From Hydrogenophaga sp. (GTDB lineage Bacteria > Pseudomonadota > Gammaproteobacteria > Burkholderiales > Burkholderiaceae_C), in assembly GCA_030653975.1 (NCBI GenBank), contig JAURYH010000020.1:18536-82535 (forward strand): a stretch of DNA of 64,000 nt, read 5' to 3'. Positions 19,319-28,714 of the stretch are shown here, in pieces; within the stretch, counting starts at the first letter, position 1; each line of letters opens with the position of its first letter. The notes below the pieces were generated by a model, which was given only the letters and a program-made list of their open reading frames with translations, was not told the origin of the DNA and searched no databases. The translations under genes were made by a program, and so were the position numbers.

Positions 19319-20464
19319 TCAACGGGTCGAGCCGGCACAGGCCGGTCCAGCCGCACCGGGCTCCGGTCCGTCGGTCGTCGCAGCATCGGGTGTGGTTGCC
19401 ACGTGCAGCGTCTGCGTGGGAAAGGCGATGGCGGCGCCATGCCGGGCCACGATGCGGCCAAATTCGAGCAGCAGTTCCTGCTTGAGCACCTGGAAGTCCA
19501 CCCAGGCGCGGGTCAGGGTGAAGGCGTAGACCAGGATGTCGAGAGAACTGGCGCCGAAGCGGGTGAAGTTCACGATCAGGGTCTGGCTGGTGTCGATGCC
19601 GGGGTGGTTCTGCAGCAGGGCCTTGATGTCGGCGACCACGGCTTGCACCTGGTCGAAGTCGTCGTAGCGCAGACCCAGGGTTTCTTTCAGGCGCCGGTGG
19701 CTCATGCGCGAGGGGTTTTCGACCACGATGTTGGTGAACACCGAGTTGGGCACGTAGATCGGGTTTTTGTTGAAGGCGCGGATGCGGGTGTGGCGCCAGC
19801 TGATGTATTCCACCGTGCCTTCGATGCTCTTGTCGGGCGAACGGATCCAGTCGCCGACGCTGAAAGGGCGGTCAAGGTAGATGGTGAGGCCGCCAAAGAA
19901 GTTGGCCAGCAGGTCCCTGGCGGCCAGACCGACCGCGATGCCGCCGACGCCGCCGAGCGCGAGCAGGCCGCCGATCTGGAAGCCCAGGGTGTGGGCCACG
20001 GTGATGGCGGTGACCACGACCACCAGCAGGCGCAGCAGCTTGTTCAGGGCGAGCGCGGTGGTGAGGTCGAAGGCCTCGCCGCTCTCGGTGCGGCGCCGGA
20101 TGCTGGTCTGGGTCACGAGCCCGATGAGTTTCCACAGGAACCAGGCCACGCTGGCCACGAGGCCGACGTCGCGCCATTGCAGTGCGCCTGCCAGCAGGGC
20201 GGGCTCGGGCCAGTGCGCATTCAGCGCACGCGCCACCCAGCCCAGGCCGACGAGCCAGATCAGCAGTTGGGTGGGCCTGCGTGCCGCGGCCAGCACGGCC
20301 TCGTCCCAGGGGTTGGCCGAGCGCAGCGCCCAGCGATGGGCCTGCAGGAACGCCATGCGCGCGGCCTGCCCGACCAGCAGGGTGAGCAGGACGATCGCCA
20401 GCACGGAGGCCAGCCAGAGTTCAGCGCCCGTGTATTGTTGAAGGCTCTCGGTGAGTCGGTTCAT
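19319..20464 (-). CDS. Mechanosensitive ion channel of the MscS family
   Basis: 381 residues. About four N-terminal membrane helices precede the pore-lining helix GGVGGIAVGLAARDLLANFFGG, with alternating Gly/Ala as in MscS TM3, then the MscS beta domain (RPFSVGDWIRSPDKSIEGTV, IYVPNSVFTNIVVENPSRM) and a C-terminal alpha/beta domain. It should relieve osmotic downshock at the inner membrane. The charged Pro/Ala-rich tail after residue 355 is probably disordered. Nine bases separate it from the upstream amn gene on the same strand. Confidence 0.92.
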   Translation of the reverse strand: MNRLTESLQQYTGAELWLASVLAIVLLTLLVGQAARMAFLQAHRWALRSANPWDEAVLAAARRPTQLLIWLVGLGWVARALNAHWPEPALLAGALQWRDVGLVASVAWFLWKLIGLVTQTSIRRRTESGEAFDLTTALALNKLLRLLVVVVTAITVAHTLGFQIGGLLALGGVGGIAVGLAARDLLANFFGGLTIYLDRPFSVGDWIRSPDKSIEGTVEYISWRHTRIRAFNKNPIYVPNSVFTNIVVENPSRMSHRRLKETLGLRYDDFDQVQAVVADIKALLQNHPGIDTSQTLIVNFTRFGASSLDILVYAFTLTRAWVDFQVLKQELLLEFGRIVARHGAAIAFPTQTLHVATTPDAATTDGPEPGAAGPACAGSTR

Positions 20465-20473
20465 GGGCGCTGG

Positions 20474-21961
20474 TCACTGGAACGCGACTTCGGCAAAGCT
20501 GCGCAGCTTGCGGCTGTGCAGCTGGTCCGGTCCGCCTGCGCGCAGGCGGTCGATGGCGCGGATGCCGATGCGCAGGTGCTGGTCCACGCGTTCTCGGTAG
20601 AAGTGGTTGGCCATGCCGGGCAGCTTGATCTCGCCGTGCAGCGGCTTGTCGCTCACGCACAGCAGGGTGCCGTAGGGCACGCGGAAACGGAAACCGTTGG
20701 CGGCGATGGTGGCGGACTCCATGTCCAGCGCGACGGCGCGCGATTGCGAGAAGCGGCGCTGGGGCTTGTTGTCGGGCAGCAGTTCCCAGTTGCGGTTGTC
20801 GGTGCTGGCCACGGTGCCGGTGCGCATGATGCGCTTGACTTCGGCCGGCGGCACGCCGGTCACGTCGGCCACGGCGGCTTCGAGCGCGAGCTGGATCTCG
20901 GCCAGTGCGGGGATCGGCACCCACAGCGGCAGTTCTTCGTCCAGCACATGGTCTTCGCGCACGTAGGCGTGGGCCAGGACGTAGTCGCCGAGCTGCTGGG
21001 AACTGCGCAGGCCGGCGCAGTGGCCGATCATGAGCCAGGCGTGCGGGCGCAGCACGGCGATGTGGTCGGTGATGGTCTTGGCGTTGGCCGGACCGACGCC
21101 GATGTTGACCATGGTGATGCCGCTGCGGTCGGCGCGCATCAGGTGGTAGCCCGGCATCTGCGGCAGGCGCGGCGGGGTCGCACCCAGTTCGTCGCTGGCT
21201 TCGGCTGGCAGGCCCGCGCGGCGCATCACCACGTTGCCCGGCTCCACGAAGGCGATGTATTCGCTGGCGGGATTGGCCATCTCGGCGTGGCCCAGGCGGA
21301 TGAATTCGTCGATGTAGAACTGGTAGTTGGTGAACAGCACGAAGTTCTGGAACCACTCGGGCGCGGTGCCGGTGTAGTGGCGCAGGCGCTGCAGCGAGTA
21401 GTCGACCCGTGGCGCGGTGAACAGGGCCAGCGGCTGCGCTTCGCCCGGGCGTGGCTCGTGCGTGCCGTTGGCAATGCCGTCGTCCATGGCCGCCAGGTCG
21501 GGCAGGTCGAACACGTCGCGCATGAGGGCGCGGCGCTCGGCGCTCAGGCTGCCCTCCACATGGTCGTGTTCGGCGAACGAGAAGTGGATGGGGATGGGGT
21601 GCGTGCTGGTGCCCACCTCCAGTTCGCCGCCGTGGTTGATCAGCAGCAGGCTGAACTGATCCAGCAGGTAGTCGGCGTAGAGGTCGGGTCGCGTGATCGT
21701 GGTCTCGAACCGGCCGGGGCCGGCCACGAAGCCGTAGCTCAGGCGGCCGGTACCCTGGTGCGACACGCTGTGGGTGTGCAGGCGCACGAAGGGGTAGCAG
21801 GCGCGCATGCGGGTGTCCTTGGCATCGGCGCCGGCCACGAAGTCGCGCATGGCCGCGCGCAGGAAGTCGATGTTCTGCTGGTAGATGCGCTGAACCTGGG
21901 CCAGGGCGGCGGCCGGGTTGCGGTAGAAAACGGGGGCGGTAAAGTCGGGTGTCTTGTACAT
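20474..21961 (-). CDS. amn: AMP nucleosidase
   Basis: 495 residues from the ATG at 21961. It hydrolyses AMP to adenine and ribose 5-phosphate, controlling adenylate pools. The N-terminal AMP nucleosidase domain (to about residue 190) includes RLSYGFVAGPGRFETTITRP; the C-terminal domain is a purine nucleoside phosphorylase fold with MVNIGVGPANAKTITDH, MIGHCAGLR, and the catalytic AVALDMESATIAANGFRF block. Length matches E. coli Amn. Divergent from the DUF4010 gene (51 bases apart) and followed by the MscS gene. Confidence 0.95.
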   Translation of the reverse strand: MYKTPDFTAPVFYRNPAAALAQVQRIYQQNIDFLRAAMRDFVAGADAKDTRMRACYPFVRLHTHSVSHQGTGRLSYGFVAGPGRFETTITRPDLYADYLLDQFSLLLINHGGELEVGTSTHPIPIHFSFAEHDHVEGSLSAERRALMRDVFDLPDLAAMDDGIANGTHEPRPGEAQPLALFTAPRVDYSLQRLRHYTGTAPEWFQNFVLFTNYQFYIDEFIRLGHAEMANPASEYIAFVEPGNVVMRRAGLPAEASDELGATPPRLPQMPGYHLMRADRSGITMVNIGVGPANAKTITDHIAVLRPHAWLMIGHCAGLRSSQQLGDYVLAHAYVREDHVLDEELPLWVPIPALAEIQLALEAAVADVTGVPPAEVKRIMRTGTVASTDNRNWELLPDNKPQRRFSQSRAVALDMESATIAANGFRFRVPYGTLLCVSDKPLHGEIKLPGMANHFYRERVDQHLRIGIRAIDRLRAGGPDQLHSRKLRSFAEVAFQ

Positions 21962-22012
21962 GCCGCTATTGTGGCGCCGCCCCGTGACACCTTGTCCCCA
22001 CCCGGAATACCC

Positions 22013-23296
22013 ATGCTGGATGCCGCCGCCCCGGTGCTGCTGAGCCCGTCGGTCGACATGGCCGGGGCCGCGGCGGTGCTGGCGGCCGCACTGGGCTGCG
22101 GCTTGCTGGTGGGCATCGAACGCGAGCGGCGCAAGGGCGTCGGTCCGGGGCGTGCGTTCGCCGGTTTGCGCACCTTTGCGCTGACCAGCGTGGTGGGGGC
22201 CGCTGCAGCGCTCACGCAACTGACGGGCCTGGTGGTGACCGGCGCGGTCCTAGTGGCGGCGCTGGCCCTGGTCGCTTACTGGCGCGACCGCTCCGAAGAT
22301 CCGGGCGCCACCACCGAAATCGCCTTGTTGCTGACCTACCTGATCGGCGTCATCTGTGCGCAGAGCCTGCCGCTGGCCGCCGCGCTCGCCGTCGGCCTGA
22401 CCGGTGTGCTGGCCGCGCGGGAACGGCTGCACCGTTTTGCCCGCCAGTGGCTGACCGAGGGCGAGGTGCGCGACGGCATCGTGCTGGCGGCGCTGGTGCT
22501 GATGGCGCTGCCGCTGGTGCCGAACCGGCCGCTCTGGGGCCCGGTGCTCAACCCCCATGTCATCGTGCAGCTGCTGGCTTTGCTGCTGGCGGTGCAGTCG
22601 CTGGCGCACCTGTGCCGCCGCCTGCTGCAGGCGCGCCACGCGGTGGCGTTCTCGGCGCTGGCCTCGGGCTTCGTGTCGAGCACCGCCACCATCGCCACAC
22701 TGGGGCTGGCCGTGCGCGAGGGCCGTTCGGACGCGCGCTTGATGGCGGGCGGCGGCCTCTTGTCCTGCGTGTCCACCCAGCTGCAGGTGCTGCTGGTGGC
22801 CGCTGCCGTGCAACCGGCCTGGCTGCCGGTCCTGTGGCTCCCGGCGCTGGCCGCCGGCCTGCTGGCCCTGGCCTGGGGCTGGTGGATGGTGCGCGGAGCG
22901 CCGGAGGAAGCCGCCGGGACCGCGACGGTGCCGGACGAAGACCGGATGTTCAGCCTCTGGGGTGCCGCGGGCGTGGCCGCTTTGCTCAGTGCCGTTCAGG
23001 TGGTGGTGTATGCGCTGACGCTGTGGCTGGGGTCATCGGGCCTGCTGCTGGGCTCGGCCCTGGCGGCGCTGGCCGACCTGCACGCCTCGCTGGCGGCGGT
23101 CTTTGCGTCGGGAACACCCGCGGCGGGTGGGGCCGCGACCTGGGCGGTGATGCTGGCGATTCTGGTGCACGCCGGCAGCAAGAGTGCAACCGCCGGGCTC
23201 GTGGGGGGCTGGCGCTACCTGGCCTGGCTGGCACCGGGCCTGTGGCTGCACATGGCGCTTAGCGTCGCGGGCATCTACTGGATGGCGCGCGTCTAG
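22013..23296 (+). CDS. MgtC/SapB-domain membrane protein with DUF4010
   Basis: 427 residues and about 11-12 hydrophobic segments. The N-terminus (GCGLLVGIERERRKG, FAGLRTFALTSVVGA) matches the MgtC/SapB N-terminal domain, including the conserved GxERE and R-T segments; the remainder, with ALASGFVSSTATIATLGLAVREG and KSATAGLVGGWRY, matches DUF4010. Function unknown; MgtC relatives affect Mg2+ and ATP homeostasis. ATG at 22013; convergent with gor downstream. Confidence 0.85.
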   Translation: MLDAAAPVLLSPSVDMAGAAAVLAAALGCGLLVGIERERRKGVGPGRAFAGLRTFALTSVVGAAAALTQLTGLVVTGAVLVAALALVAYWRDRSEDPGATTEIALLLTYLIGVICAQSLPLAAALAVGLTGVLAARERLHRFARQWLTEGEVRDGIVLAALVLMALPLVPNRPLWGPVLNPHVIVQLLALLLAVQSLAHLCRRLLQARHAVAFSALASGFVSSTATIATLGLAVREGRSDARLMAGGGLLSCVSTQLQVLLVAAAVQPAWLPVLWLPALAAGLLALAWGWWMVRGAPEEAAGTATVPDEDRMFSLWGAAGVAALLSAVQVVVYALTLWLGSSGLLLGSALAALADLHASLAAVFASGTPAAGGAATWAVMLAILVHAGSKSATAGLVGGWRYLAWLAPGLWLHMALSVAGIYWMARV

Positions 23297-23334
23297 AACG
23301 GGCTGGCGACCTCGGAGAGATCGCATTCAGGTTC

Positions 23335-24738
23335 TCAGGTCCGGGTCGGATCGCGCATCGTCACGAACTCCTCCGCCGCCGTGGGATGGATGCCGATGGT
23401 GCTGTCGAAAATGGCCTTGGTGGCGCCGGCCTTCATGGCCACGGCGAAGCCCTGCACGATCTCGCCGGCTTCGGCGCCGACCATGTGCAGGCCCACCACG
23501 CGGTCGCTCGCGGTGTCCACGATGAGCTTCATGAGCGTGCGTTCGCTGCTGCCCGAAAGCGTGTGCTTGAGCGCCTTGAACTCGCTGCGGAAGACGGCGA
23601 TCTGGCCGAACTTCTCGCGCGCCTGCGCTTCGCTGTAGCCCACGGTGCCGATGTTGGGGTGGGTGAAGACGGCGGTGGGGATGAACTCGTAACTCATCTC
23701 GCGCGCTGGCTTGCCCGCTGCAGCGCCGAAGAGCTGGTCGACCACCACCATGGCCTCGCCCAGCGCCACCGGCGTGAGCTGCACGCGGTTGGTGACGTCG
23801 CCCACGGCGTAAATGCCGGGCACGTTGGTCTGGTAGGTGTCGCTCACGATCACCTCGCCCTGTGCGCCCTGGGCCACGCCCACGGTGTCCAGGCCCAGAC
23901 CCTGCACATTGGGCTTGCGCCCGGTGGCGTAGAGCACGGCGTCGGCCAGCACGACGCTGCCACCTTCCAGCTCGACACGCAGGCCTTCGCCGGTTTTCCG
24001 GATGTCCACCACGTCGGCGTTCAGCCGCAGGTCCACACCGGACTTGACCATCTCGGCAGCGACGAAGTGGCGCACCTCGTCGTCAAAGCCGCGCAGCACC
24101 TGTTCACCCCGGTACAACTGCGTGACCTTCGAACCCAGGCCATTGAAGATGGAGGCGAATTCGCAGGCGATGTAGCCGCCACCCACCACCACCAGGCGCT
24201 TCGGAAACGGCTCCAGATCGAAGATCTCGTTGGACGTGATGACGTGTTCGCGACCCGCGAAGTGCGGCACATGGGGCGTGCCGCCGGTGGCGATGAGAAC
24301 GTTTTTGGCGGTGAAATTCTGGTGACCGGGGCTGCCGTCGGCGTTGAGCGTGGCCAGGCCGACGCTGTGTTCACCCTGCAGGCGGGCGAAACCGTCGAAC
24401 ACGGTCACGCCAGAACCGCGCAGCAGGTTGCCATAGACCCCGTTCAGGCGGCTGATCTCGGTGGCGCGGTTGGCTTTGAGCCTGCCCCAGTTGAGGATGG
24501 GCATGTCACCTTCCCACCCGTAGCCTTGCGCTTCGTGGGCGGCGTCAGCGTAGTGCGCGGCGTAGCTGTAGAGCTTCTTGGGGATGCAGCCCACGTTGAC
24601 GCAGGTGCCGCCCAGGCCGTCTTGCCCCAGGGTTTCGGCCAGCGCCACGCGCGCCCCGCGCTGGGCGGCCATGCGGGCGGCGCGCACGCCACCGCTGCCG
24701 CCGCCAATGACGAATAGATCGAAGTCGTAAGTGCTCAT
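23335..24738 (-). CDS. gor: Glutathione-disulfide reductase
   Basis: 467 residues from the ATG at 24738. FAD-binding GGGSGGVRAAR (12-22), redox-active disulfide C46/C51 in GGTCVNVGCIPKK, NAD(P)-binding VVVGGGYIACEFASIFNGLG, second FAD motif GIYAVGDVTN, and catalytic C-terminal HPTAAEEFVTMR. The YRGEQVLRGFDDEVR segment supports glutathione reductase over dihydrolipoamide dehydrogenase. It regenerates GSH with NADPH in the cytoplasm. Lies downstream of a hemerythrin gene on the same strand, separated by 112 bases. Confidence 0.94.
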   Translation of the reverse strand: MSTYDFDLFVIGGGSGGVRAARMAAQRGARVALAETLGQDGLGGTCVNVGCIPKKLYSYAAHYADAAHEAQGYGWEGDMPILNWGRLKANRATEISRLNGVYGNLLRGSGVTVFDGFARLQGEHSVGLATLNADGSPGHQNFTAKNVLIATGGTPHVPHFAGREHVITSNEIFDLEPFPKRLVVVGGGYIACEFASIFNGLGSKVTQLYRGEQVLRGFDDEVRHFVAAEMVKSGVDLRLNADVVDIRKTGEGLRVELEGGSVVLADAVLYATGRKPNVQGLGLDTVGVAQGAQGEVIVSDTYQTNVPGIYAVGDVTNRVQLTPVALGEAMVVVDQLFGAAAGKPAREMSYEFIPTAVFTHPNIGTVGYSEAQAREKFGQIAVFRSEFKALKHTLSGSSERTLMKLIVDTASDRVVGLHMVGAEAGEIVQGFAVAMKAGATKAIFDSTIGIHPTAAEEFVTMRDPTRT

Positions 24739-24850
24739 GCTCGTCCGTTCGGCCAACGGGGTCGTGGCCCATGCTGTGGAGCGGGGCAGTTTACGCGCAG
24801 CCCGCCCGGCGTGCAGTTCCGGGGACGTTCTGCCCCGTCATGGGTGCGGC

Positions 24851-25390
24851 TCAGGTCCGCGAACGGACCTCATTGTGTTTGAGGGCGCGGCGCTTGGCCA
24901 TTTCGCGACCCATGCCGGCGGTGTCGAGGGCGGCAAGCCGCTTTTTCGCTTCCGGGTAGGCGATGGACTCCTCCAGCAGGATGTGGTCCAGGTAGAGCGC
25001 TTCAAAAACTTCCAGCGCGTGGCGCAGCTCCGCTGTGTCGAACCAGAGGTTGCCGCCGGTGGCGGCCTCCAGCGAGGGGGCGATCTGGATCCAGTTTTCT
25101 TCCAGCCAGCCGTGGTCCTGGATCAGGTGTTCGGTGGCCTGCACGATCTCGGCGTCCTGGCTGACCAGCAAGGCCGGGAAGATGTGTTTTTCTTCGTCCA
25201 GGTGGTGCTGGCGCGCTTCGCCATTGAAATAGTCGAGCACGCGGCGCGCCCGGGCCCGGTTGGCCTGGTTCAGACCTTCATTTTCGATGGCGTCCACCAG
25301 CGCATGCAGCAGCTTGATCTGGCTCTGGATTTCCTGATGGGTGTTGTCGAGGAACTCGAAAACGGCGATGGAGACGGGCGCTGCACTCAT
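24851..25390 (-). CDS. Hemerythrin HHE-domain protein
   Basis: 179 residues, four-helix bundle. The diiron-ligand pattern is visible: H18 in DNTHQE, the cluster ARQHHLDEEKHIFP, EHLIQDHGW and YLDHILLEESIAYP. Such cytoplasmic single-domain proteins bind O2 or act in NO/iron-sulfur stress (YtfE, DnrN relatives). Upstream there is a CATAAT -10 box at 25420-25425 and an FNR/Dnr-like half-palindrome at the class II position, suggesting control by oxygen or NO. The precise role is undetermined. Confidence 0.87.
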   Translation of the reverse strand: MSAAPVSIAVFEFLDNTHQEIQSQIKLLHALVDAIENEGLNQANRARARRVLDYFNGEARQHHLDEEKHIFPALLVSQDAEIVQATEHLIQDHGWLEENWIQIAPSLEAATGGNLWFDTAELRHALEVFEALYLDHILLEESIAYPEAKKRLAALDTAGMGREMAKRRALKHNEVRSRT

Positions 25391-25419
25391 GAGGAACTCC
25401 TGTTCACTGGGTTGGGTTC

Positions 25420-25460
25420 ATTATGAAAATGCTGCGCTGCGGCAAGTTGATCTTGCGCAA
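25420..25460 (-). promoter_or_regulatory. Putative FNR/Dnr-type promoter for the hemerythrin gene
   Basis: TTGATCTTGCGCAA (25447-25460) resembles the FNR box TTGAT-N4-ATCAA with two mismatches in one arm. On the gene strand CATAAT lies at 25425-25420. A start about 7 bases further would put the box centre near -40.5, the class II activator position. Confidence 0.5.
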
Positions 25461-25464
25461 ACAA

Positions 25465-25486
25465 GAAGCCCGCTGAAGCGGGCTTC
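25465..25486 (-). terminator. Intrinsic terminator of the hydroxyacyl-CoA dehydrogenase transcript
   Basis: Perfect 9-bp stem GAAGCCCGC/GCGGGCTTC with a 4-base loop, followed on the minus strand by TTGTTTG. It separates the upstream gene from the hemerythrin promoter. Confidence 0.75.
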
Positions 25487-25578
25487 CGATGAACTGTGAC
25501 AAGCGGCGCGTTTCCGGCGCACGTGTCTGGTGCAGGAGCCGAGGAAACGGGTCATCTTGCCGGCGCGTGTGTCCCAAT

Positions 25579-25659
25579 CCAGGATGCCGCGGAACGGGCT
25601 TTGCCCGGCCGCAGGGCATCGCCCCCTGGGGGGTGACGCCGCAGGCGGCGCGGGGGGTG
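25579..25659 (-). repeat. Stop-codon-adjacent GC-rich intergenic element, copy 3
   Basis: Variant with CGGGCTTTGCCCG and CCCCCTGGGGGG hairpins plus GCCGCAGGCGGC; it abuts the stop of the hydroxyacyl-CoA dehydrogenase gene at 25660. Confidence 0.85.
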
Positions 25660-26511
25660 TCAGTACGTGTAAACGCCCCTGCCCGTTTTCCGGCCCAGCC
25701 AGCCGGCAGCGACCATCTCTTTCAGCAGCGGCGCCGGGCGGTACTTGCTGTCGTTGTATTCGGCCATGTAGACGTTCATCACGGCCAGGCACACGTCAAG
25801 TCCGATCATGTCGGCCAGCGCCAGCGGGCCGATGGGCTGGTTGGTGCCCAGCTTCATGCCGGCGTCGATGTCTTCCGGCGTCGCCAGGCCTTCGGCGAGC
25901 ACGAAGAAGGCTTCGTTGATCATGGGCACCAGGATGCGGTTGACCACGAAGCCGGGCGCGTTTTTCACCGTGATCGGTGTCTTGCCCAGGGCTTCGGCCA
26001 TGGCCTTGACCGCGTCGTGCGTGGCGTCGCTGGTCTGCAGGCCGCGGATGATCTCCACCAGCGCCATCATGGGCACGGGGTTGAAAAAGTGCATGCCAAT
26101 GAAGCGGTCGGGGCGCTGCGTGGCGGCGGCCAGCTTGGTGATGCTGATGGAGCTGGTGTTGGTGGCCACGATCACCCCGGGTGCCAGCAGGCCGTCGAGC
26201 TGCTGCAGGATCCTGACCTTGAGGCCTTCGTTTTCGGTGGCGGCTTCGATCACCAGCTGTGCGCCCTTGAGGTCGTCGTAGTTCGTGCTGCCCTGGATCA
26301 GGCCGAGCGCCCTGGCTTTGTCGTCGGCGCTGATCTTTTCCTTCTTGATCAGGCGGTCGAGGCTGCCCGCGATGGTGGCCAGGCCCTTGTCGACCGCGGT
26401 CTGCGCGATGTCGACCATCACCACGCGGATGCCGCTGGTGGCGCAGGCCTGGGCGATCCCGTTGCCCATGGTGCCCGAGCCGATGATGCCCACGGTTTGA
26501 ATGCTGCTCAT
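25660..26511 (-). CDS. 3-hydroxybutyryl-CoA dehydrogenase (short-chain 3-hydroxyacyl-CoA dehydrogenase)
   Basis: 283 residues from the ATG at 26511. NAD-binding VGIIGSGTMGNGIAQA at the N-terminus; catalytic His-Glu pair in GMHFFNPVPMMALVEII; TNTSSISITKLA; C-terminal KNAPGFVVNRILVPMINEA and GLDVCLAVMNVYMAEYND dimerisation domain. Length and motifs match Hbd/PaaH, which oxidise (S)-3-hydroxybutyryl-CoA or 3-hydroxyadipyl-CoA. With no partner genes nearby the pathway (butyrate/PHB turnover or phenylacetate) cannot be fixed. Monocistronic between a terminator and a divergent GMC oxidoreductase. Confidence 0.93.
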   Translation of the reverse strand: MSSIQTVGIIGSGTMGNGIAQACATSGIRVVMVDIAQTAVDKGLATIAGSLDRLIKKEKISADDKARALGLIQGSTNYDDLKGAQLVIEAATENEGLKVRILQQLDGLLAPGVIVATNTSSISITKLAAATQRPDRFIGMHFFNPVPMMALVEIIRGLQTSDATHDAVKAMAEALGKTPITVKNAPGFVVNRILVPMINEAFFVLAEGLATPEDIDAGMKLGTNQPIGPLALADMIGLDVCLAVMNVYMAEYNDSKYRPAPLLKEMVAAGWLGRKTGRGVYTY

Positions 26512-26599
26512 AGGGGAAATGCTCCTGAAAAAAGACAAAGAATCATTGTCGGGGACATGCACCGGCCGCGACCTCGACCGCGTCGCGCAGGCGTCGGGA

Positions 26600-26617
26600 C
26601 TAGGCTGGCACGCCTAG
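26600..26617. promoter_or_regulatory. Inverted repeat CTAGGC-N6-GCCTAG upstream of the GMC oxidoreductase
   Basis: Perfect 6-base arms around TGGCAC, in the 235-base divergent gap and 130 bases before the GMC gene. CTAG is rare in such genomes, which makes an operator plausible. The regulator is unknown. Confidence 0.4.
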
Positions 26618-26746
26618 CGGTGCTGCCAGCGCTGTGCTAACTTGCCTGCGGATTGTCGCGCACCGCTTTGCGTGGCGATGACCTCCACACCCATGTGACC
26701 GGCAGGGGCTTCACAAGCGATCCCCGTGCCAGACAACGGAGACCTT

Positions 26747-28384
26747 ATGTTCGACTACATCGTCGTCGGCGGCGGTTCGGCGGGCTGCGTGCTCGCCGGG
26801 CGCCTGAGCGAAGACCCGGCCGTGCGCGTGGCCCTGCTGGAGGCGGGCCCACCCGACCGCAGTGTGCTGATCCATTGCCCGGCGGGTCTGGCCGTGATGG
26901 CCAAGTACCAGCTCAACGGCTGGGGCTATGCCACGGTGCCGCAGTCCGGGCTCCATGGCCGGCGCGGGTATCAGCCACGTGGCAAGGTGCTCGGGGGCTC
27001 CAGTTCGATCAACGCCATGATCTACACCCGGGGCCACCCACAGGACTACGACGGCTGGGCCGCGCAGGGCAATCCGGGCTGGTCGTTTGCCGATGTGTTG
27101 CCCTATTTCAAGCGCGCCGAGCACAATCAGCGCGGGGCCGACGCCCTGCACGGCCAGGGCGGGCCGCTGAACGTGATGGACCTGCGGTCGCCGAATCCCT
27201 TTCTGCCGTCGTTCATCGAAGCCGGCCAGCAGGCGGGTTACCGGCTGAACACCGATTTCAATGGCCCCGAACAGGAGGGCATCGGCAGCTACCAGGTCAC
27301 GCACAAGAATGGCGAACGTTTCAGCGCCGCCAAGGCCTACCTCACGCCCCACCTGGGACGCTCCAACCTGAAGGTGATCACGAACGCGCTGACCACGCGG
27401 GTGCTCACCGAAACCGTGAATGGCCAGCCGCGTGCCGTGGGTGTGGAATACCGACCGGACGGCGGGCGCGGCCCGCTGCAGACGCTGACGCTCCATCCGG
27501 GCGGCGAGGTGGTGCTGAGCGCGGGCGCGTTCGGATCACCGCAGCTGCTGATGCTCTCCGGCATCGGCCCGGCAGCGCAGCTGGCTGGACACGGCATCGG
27601 CGTGGTGCACGACCTGCCCGGCGTGGGCGAGAACCTGCACGACCACCCGGATGTGGTGATGGTGGTGAACGCGCCAAAACTGACCGATCTGTTCGGCCTG
27701 TCCCTGGCCGGTGTGGCGCGGATGGTCCGGGGCCTGTTCGAATGGCGGCGCAGCCGCAGCGGTCCGCTCACCACCAACTTTGCCGAGGCGGGTGGCTTCA
27801 TCAAGAGCGCCCCGGAGGAGTCGATTCCCGATCTGCAACTGCACTTCGTGGTGGGCAAGCTGGTGGACCATGGCCGCAAGACGGTGCTGGGTCACGGCTA
27901 TTCGTGCCACGTGTGCCTGCTGCGCCCGAAGAGCCGGGGCACGCTGCGCCTGGCCAGTGCCGATCCGCAGGTGATGCCGCTGATCGACCCGGCCTTCCTG
28001 CAGGACCCGGACGACGCGGCCCGGCTGGTGCGGGGTTTCAAGGTGATGCGCGAGCTGATGCAGCAGCCGGCGCTGGCCCGCCACGGTGGGGTGGAGTCCA
28101 AAGCCTCGGCGCATGCCCGGAGCGATGCGCAGATCGAGCAGTTCGTGCGGTTCCATGCCGACACGATCTACCACCCGGTGGGCACCTGCCGCATGGGGCC
28201 GGACGCGATGGCGGTGGTGGACGCCCGCCTGCGGGTGCACGGCGTGGCGGGGTTGCGCGTGGTGGACGCGTCGGTCATGCCGAGCGTGGTGGGCGGCAAC
28301 ACCAATGCCCCGGTGATCATGATGGCCGAGAAGGCCGTCGATATGATTCGGGAGGACCACTCTTCCGAAAGCGCCACTCCATGA
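26747..28384 (+). CDS. GMC-family FAD oxidoreductase (choline/alcohol dehydrogenase-like)
   Basis: 545 residues from the ATG at 26747, which has GGAGA upstream; an in-frame GTG at 26726 is less likely. FAD-binding [22 protein letters not shown] signature 1 [19 protein letters not shown], signature 2 [15 protein letters not shown], and the catalytic His in [10 protein letters not shown]; the final [17 protein letters not shown] is typical. It should oxidise an alcohol, with electrons passed to FAD; choline dehydrogenase is the nearest well-known relative but no betaine genes are nearby. ATGA overlap with the following monooxygenase-like gene. Confidence 0.9.
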   Translation: MFDYIVVGGGSAGCVLAGRLSEDPAVRVALLEAGPPDRSVLIHCPAGLAVMAKYQLNGWGYATVPQSGLHGRRGYQPRGKVLGGSSSINAMIYTRGHPQDYDGWAAQGNPGWSFADVLPYFKRAEHNQRGADALHGQGGPLNVMDLRSPNPFLPSFIEAGQQAGYRLNTDFNGPEQEGIGSYQVTHKNGERFSAAKAYLTPHLGRSNLKVITNALTTRVLTETVNGQPRAVGVEYRPDGGRGPLQTLTLHPGGEVVLSAGAFGSPQLLMLSGIGPAAQLAGHGIGVVHDLPGVGENLHDHPDVVMVVNAPKLTDLFGLSLAGVARMVRGLFEWRRSRSGPLTTNFAEAGGFIKSAPEESIPDLQLHFVVGKLVDHGRKTVLGHGYSCHVCLLRPKSRGTLRLASADPQVMPLIDPAFLQDPDDAARLVRGFKVMRELMQQPALARHGGVESKASAHARSDAQIEQFVRFHADTIYHPVGTCRMGPDAMAVVDARLRVHGVAGLRVVDASVMPSVVGGNTNAPVIMMAEKAVDMIREDHSSESATP

Positions 28385-28680
28385 TTCTTGAACACGCCGA
28401 CATCCGCACCGACCCCGCCCGCACTGCCGAATTTGAAGAAGCCATCCTGCGCGGTGCCAGCTCCGTCATCGCCCAGGCCAGAGGCTTCAAAGGCTTCAAG
28501 GTCAACCGCAGCATTGAAAGCCCGGGCCGCTACATCCTGATGATCTACTGGGACACACTGGAAGACCACACCGTGGGTTTCCGTCAGTCACCCGCATTCG
28601 CTGAGTGGCGCAGCATCGTCGGCCCGTTCTTCCTGCAACCACCGGTTGTCGAACACCTCGAACTCGTGGGCATGAGTTGA
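28381..28680 (+). CDS. Antibiotic biosynthesis monooxygenase (ABM) domain protein
   Basis: 99 residues, a ferredoxin-like alpha/beta-barrel protein of the ABM family: [12 protein letters not shown] start, [19 protein letters not shown] helix, [17 protein letters not shown] strand pair. Members include quinol monooxygenases and heme-degrading enzymes, but many have no proven activity. Translationally coupled to the GMC oxidoreductase by a 4-base overlap, so the two probably act on the same or successive substrates. Confidence 0.82.
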   Translation: MILEHADIRTDPARTAEFEEAILRGASSVIAQARGFKGFKVNRSIESPGRYILMIYWDTLEDHTVGFRQSPAFAEWRSIVGPFFLQPPVVEHLELVGMS

Positions 28681-28714
28681 CCTCAACCCGGTAGCCGGCG
28701 CGCGCGCCTCAAGG

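Noticed and set aside
19298..23296. 1332-codon plus-strand frame across mscS, amn and the DUF4010 gene
   Set aside because: Only its last 427 codons (from 22013) are a real gene; the rest is antisense to mscS and amn.
25421..25474. Tiny ORF MKMLRCGKLILRKQEAR before the hemerythrin gene on the plus strand
   Set aside because: It ends in the terminator stem, has no ribosome binding site and overlaps the promoter elements of the opposite strand.
26653..28680. 675-codon plus-strand frame overlapping the GMC oxidoreductase in another frame
   Set aside because: Only its end is the ABM protein (start 28381); the rest is a frame shadow of the GMC gene.
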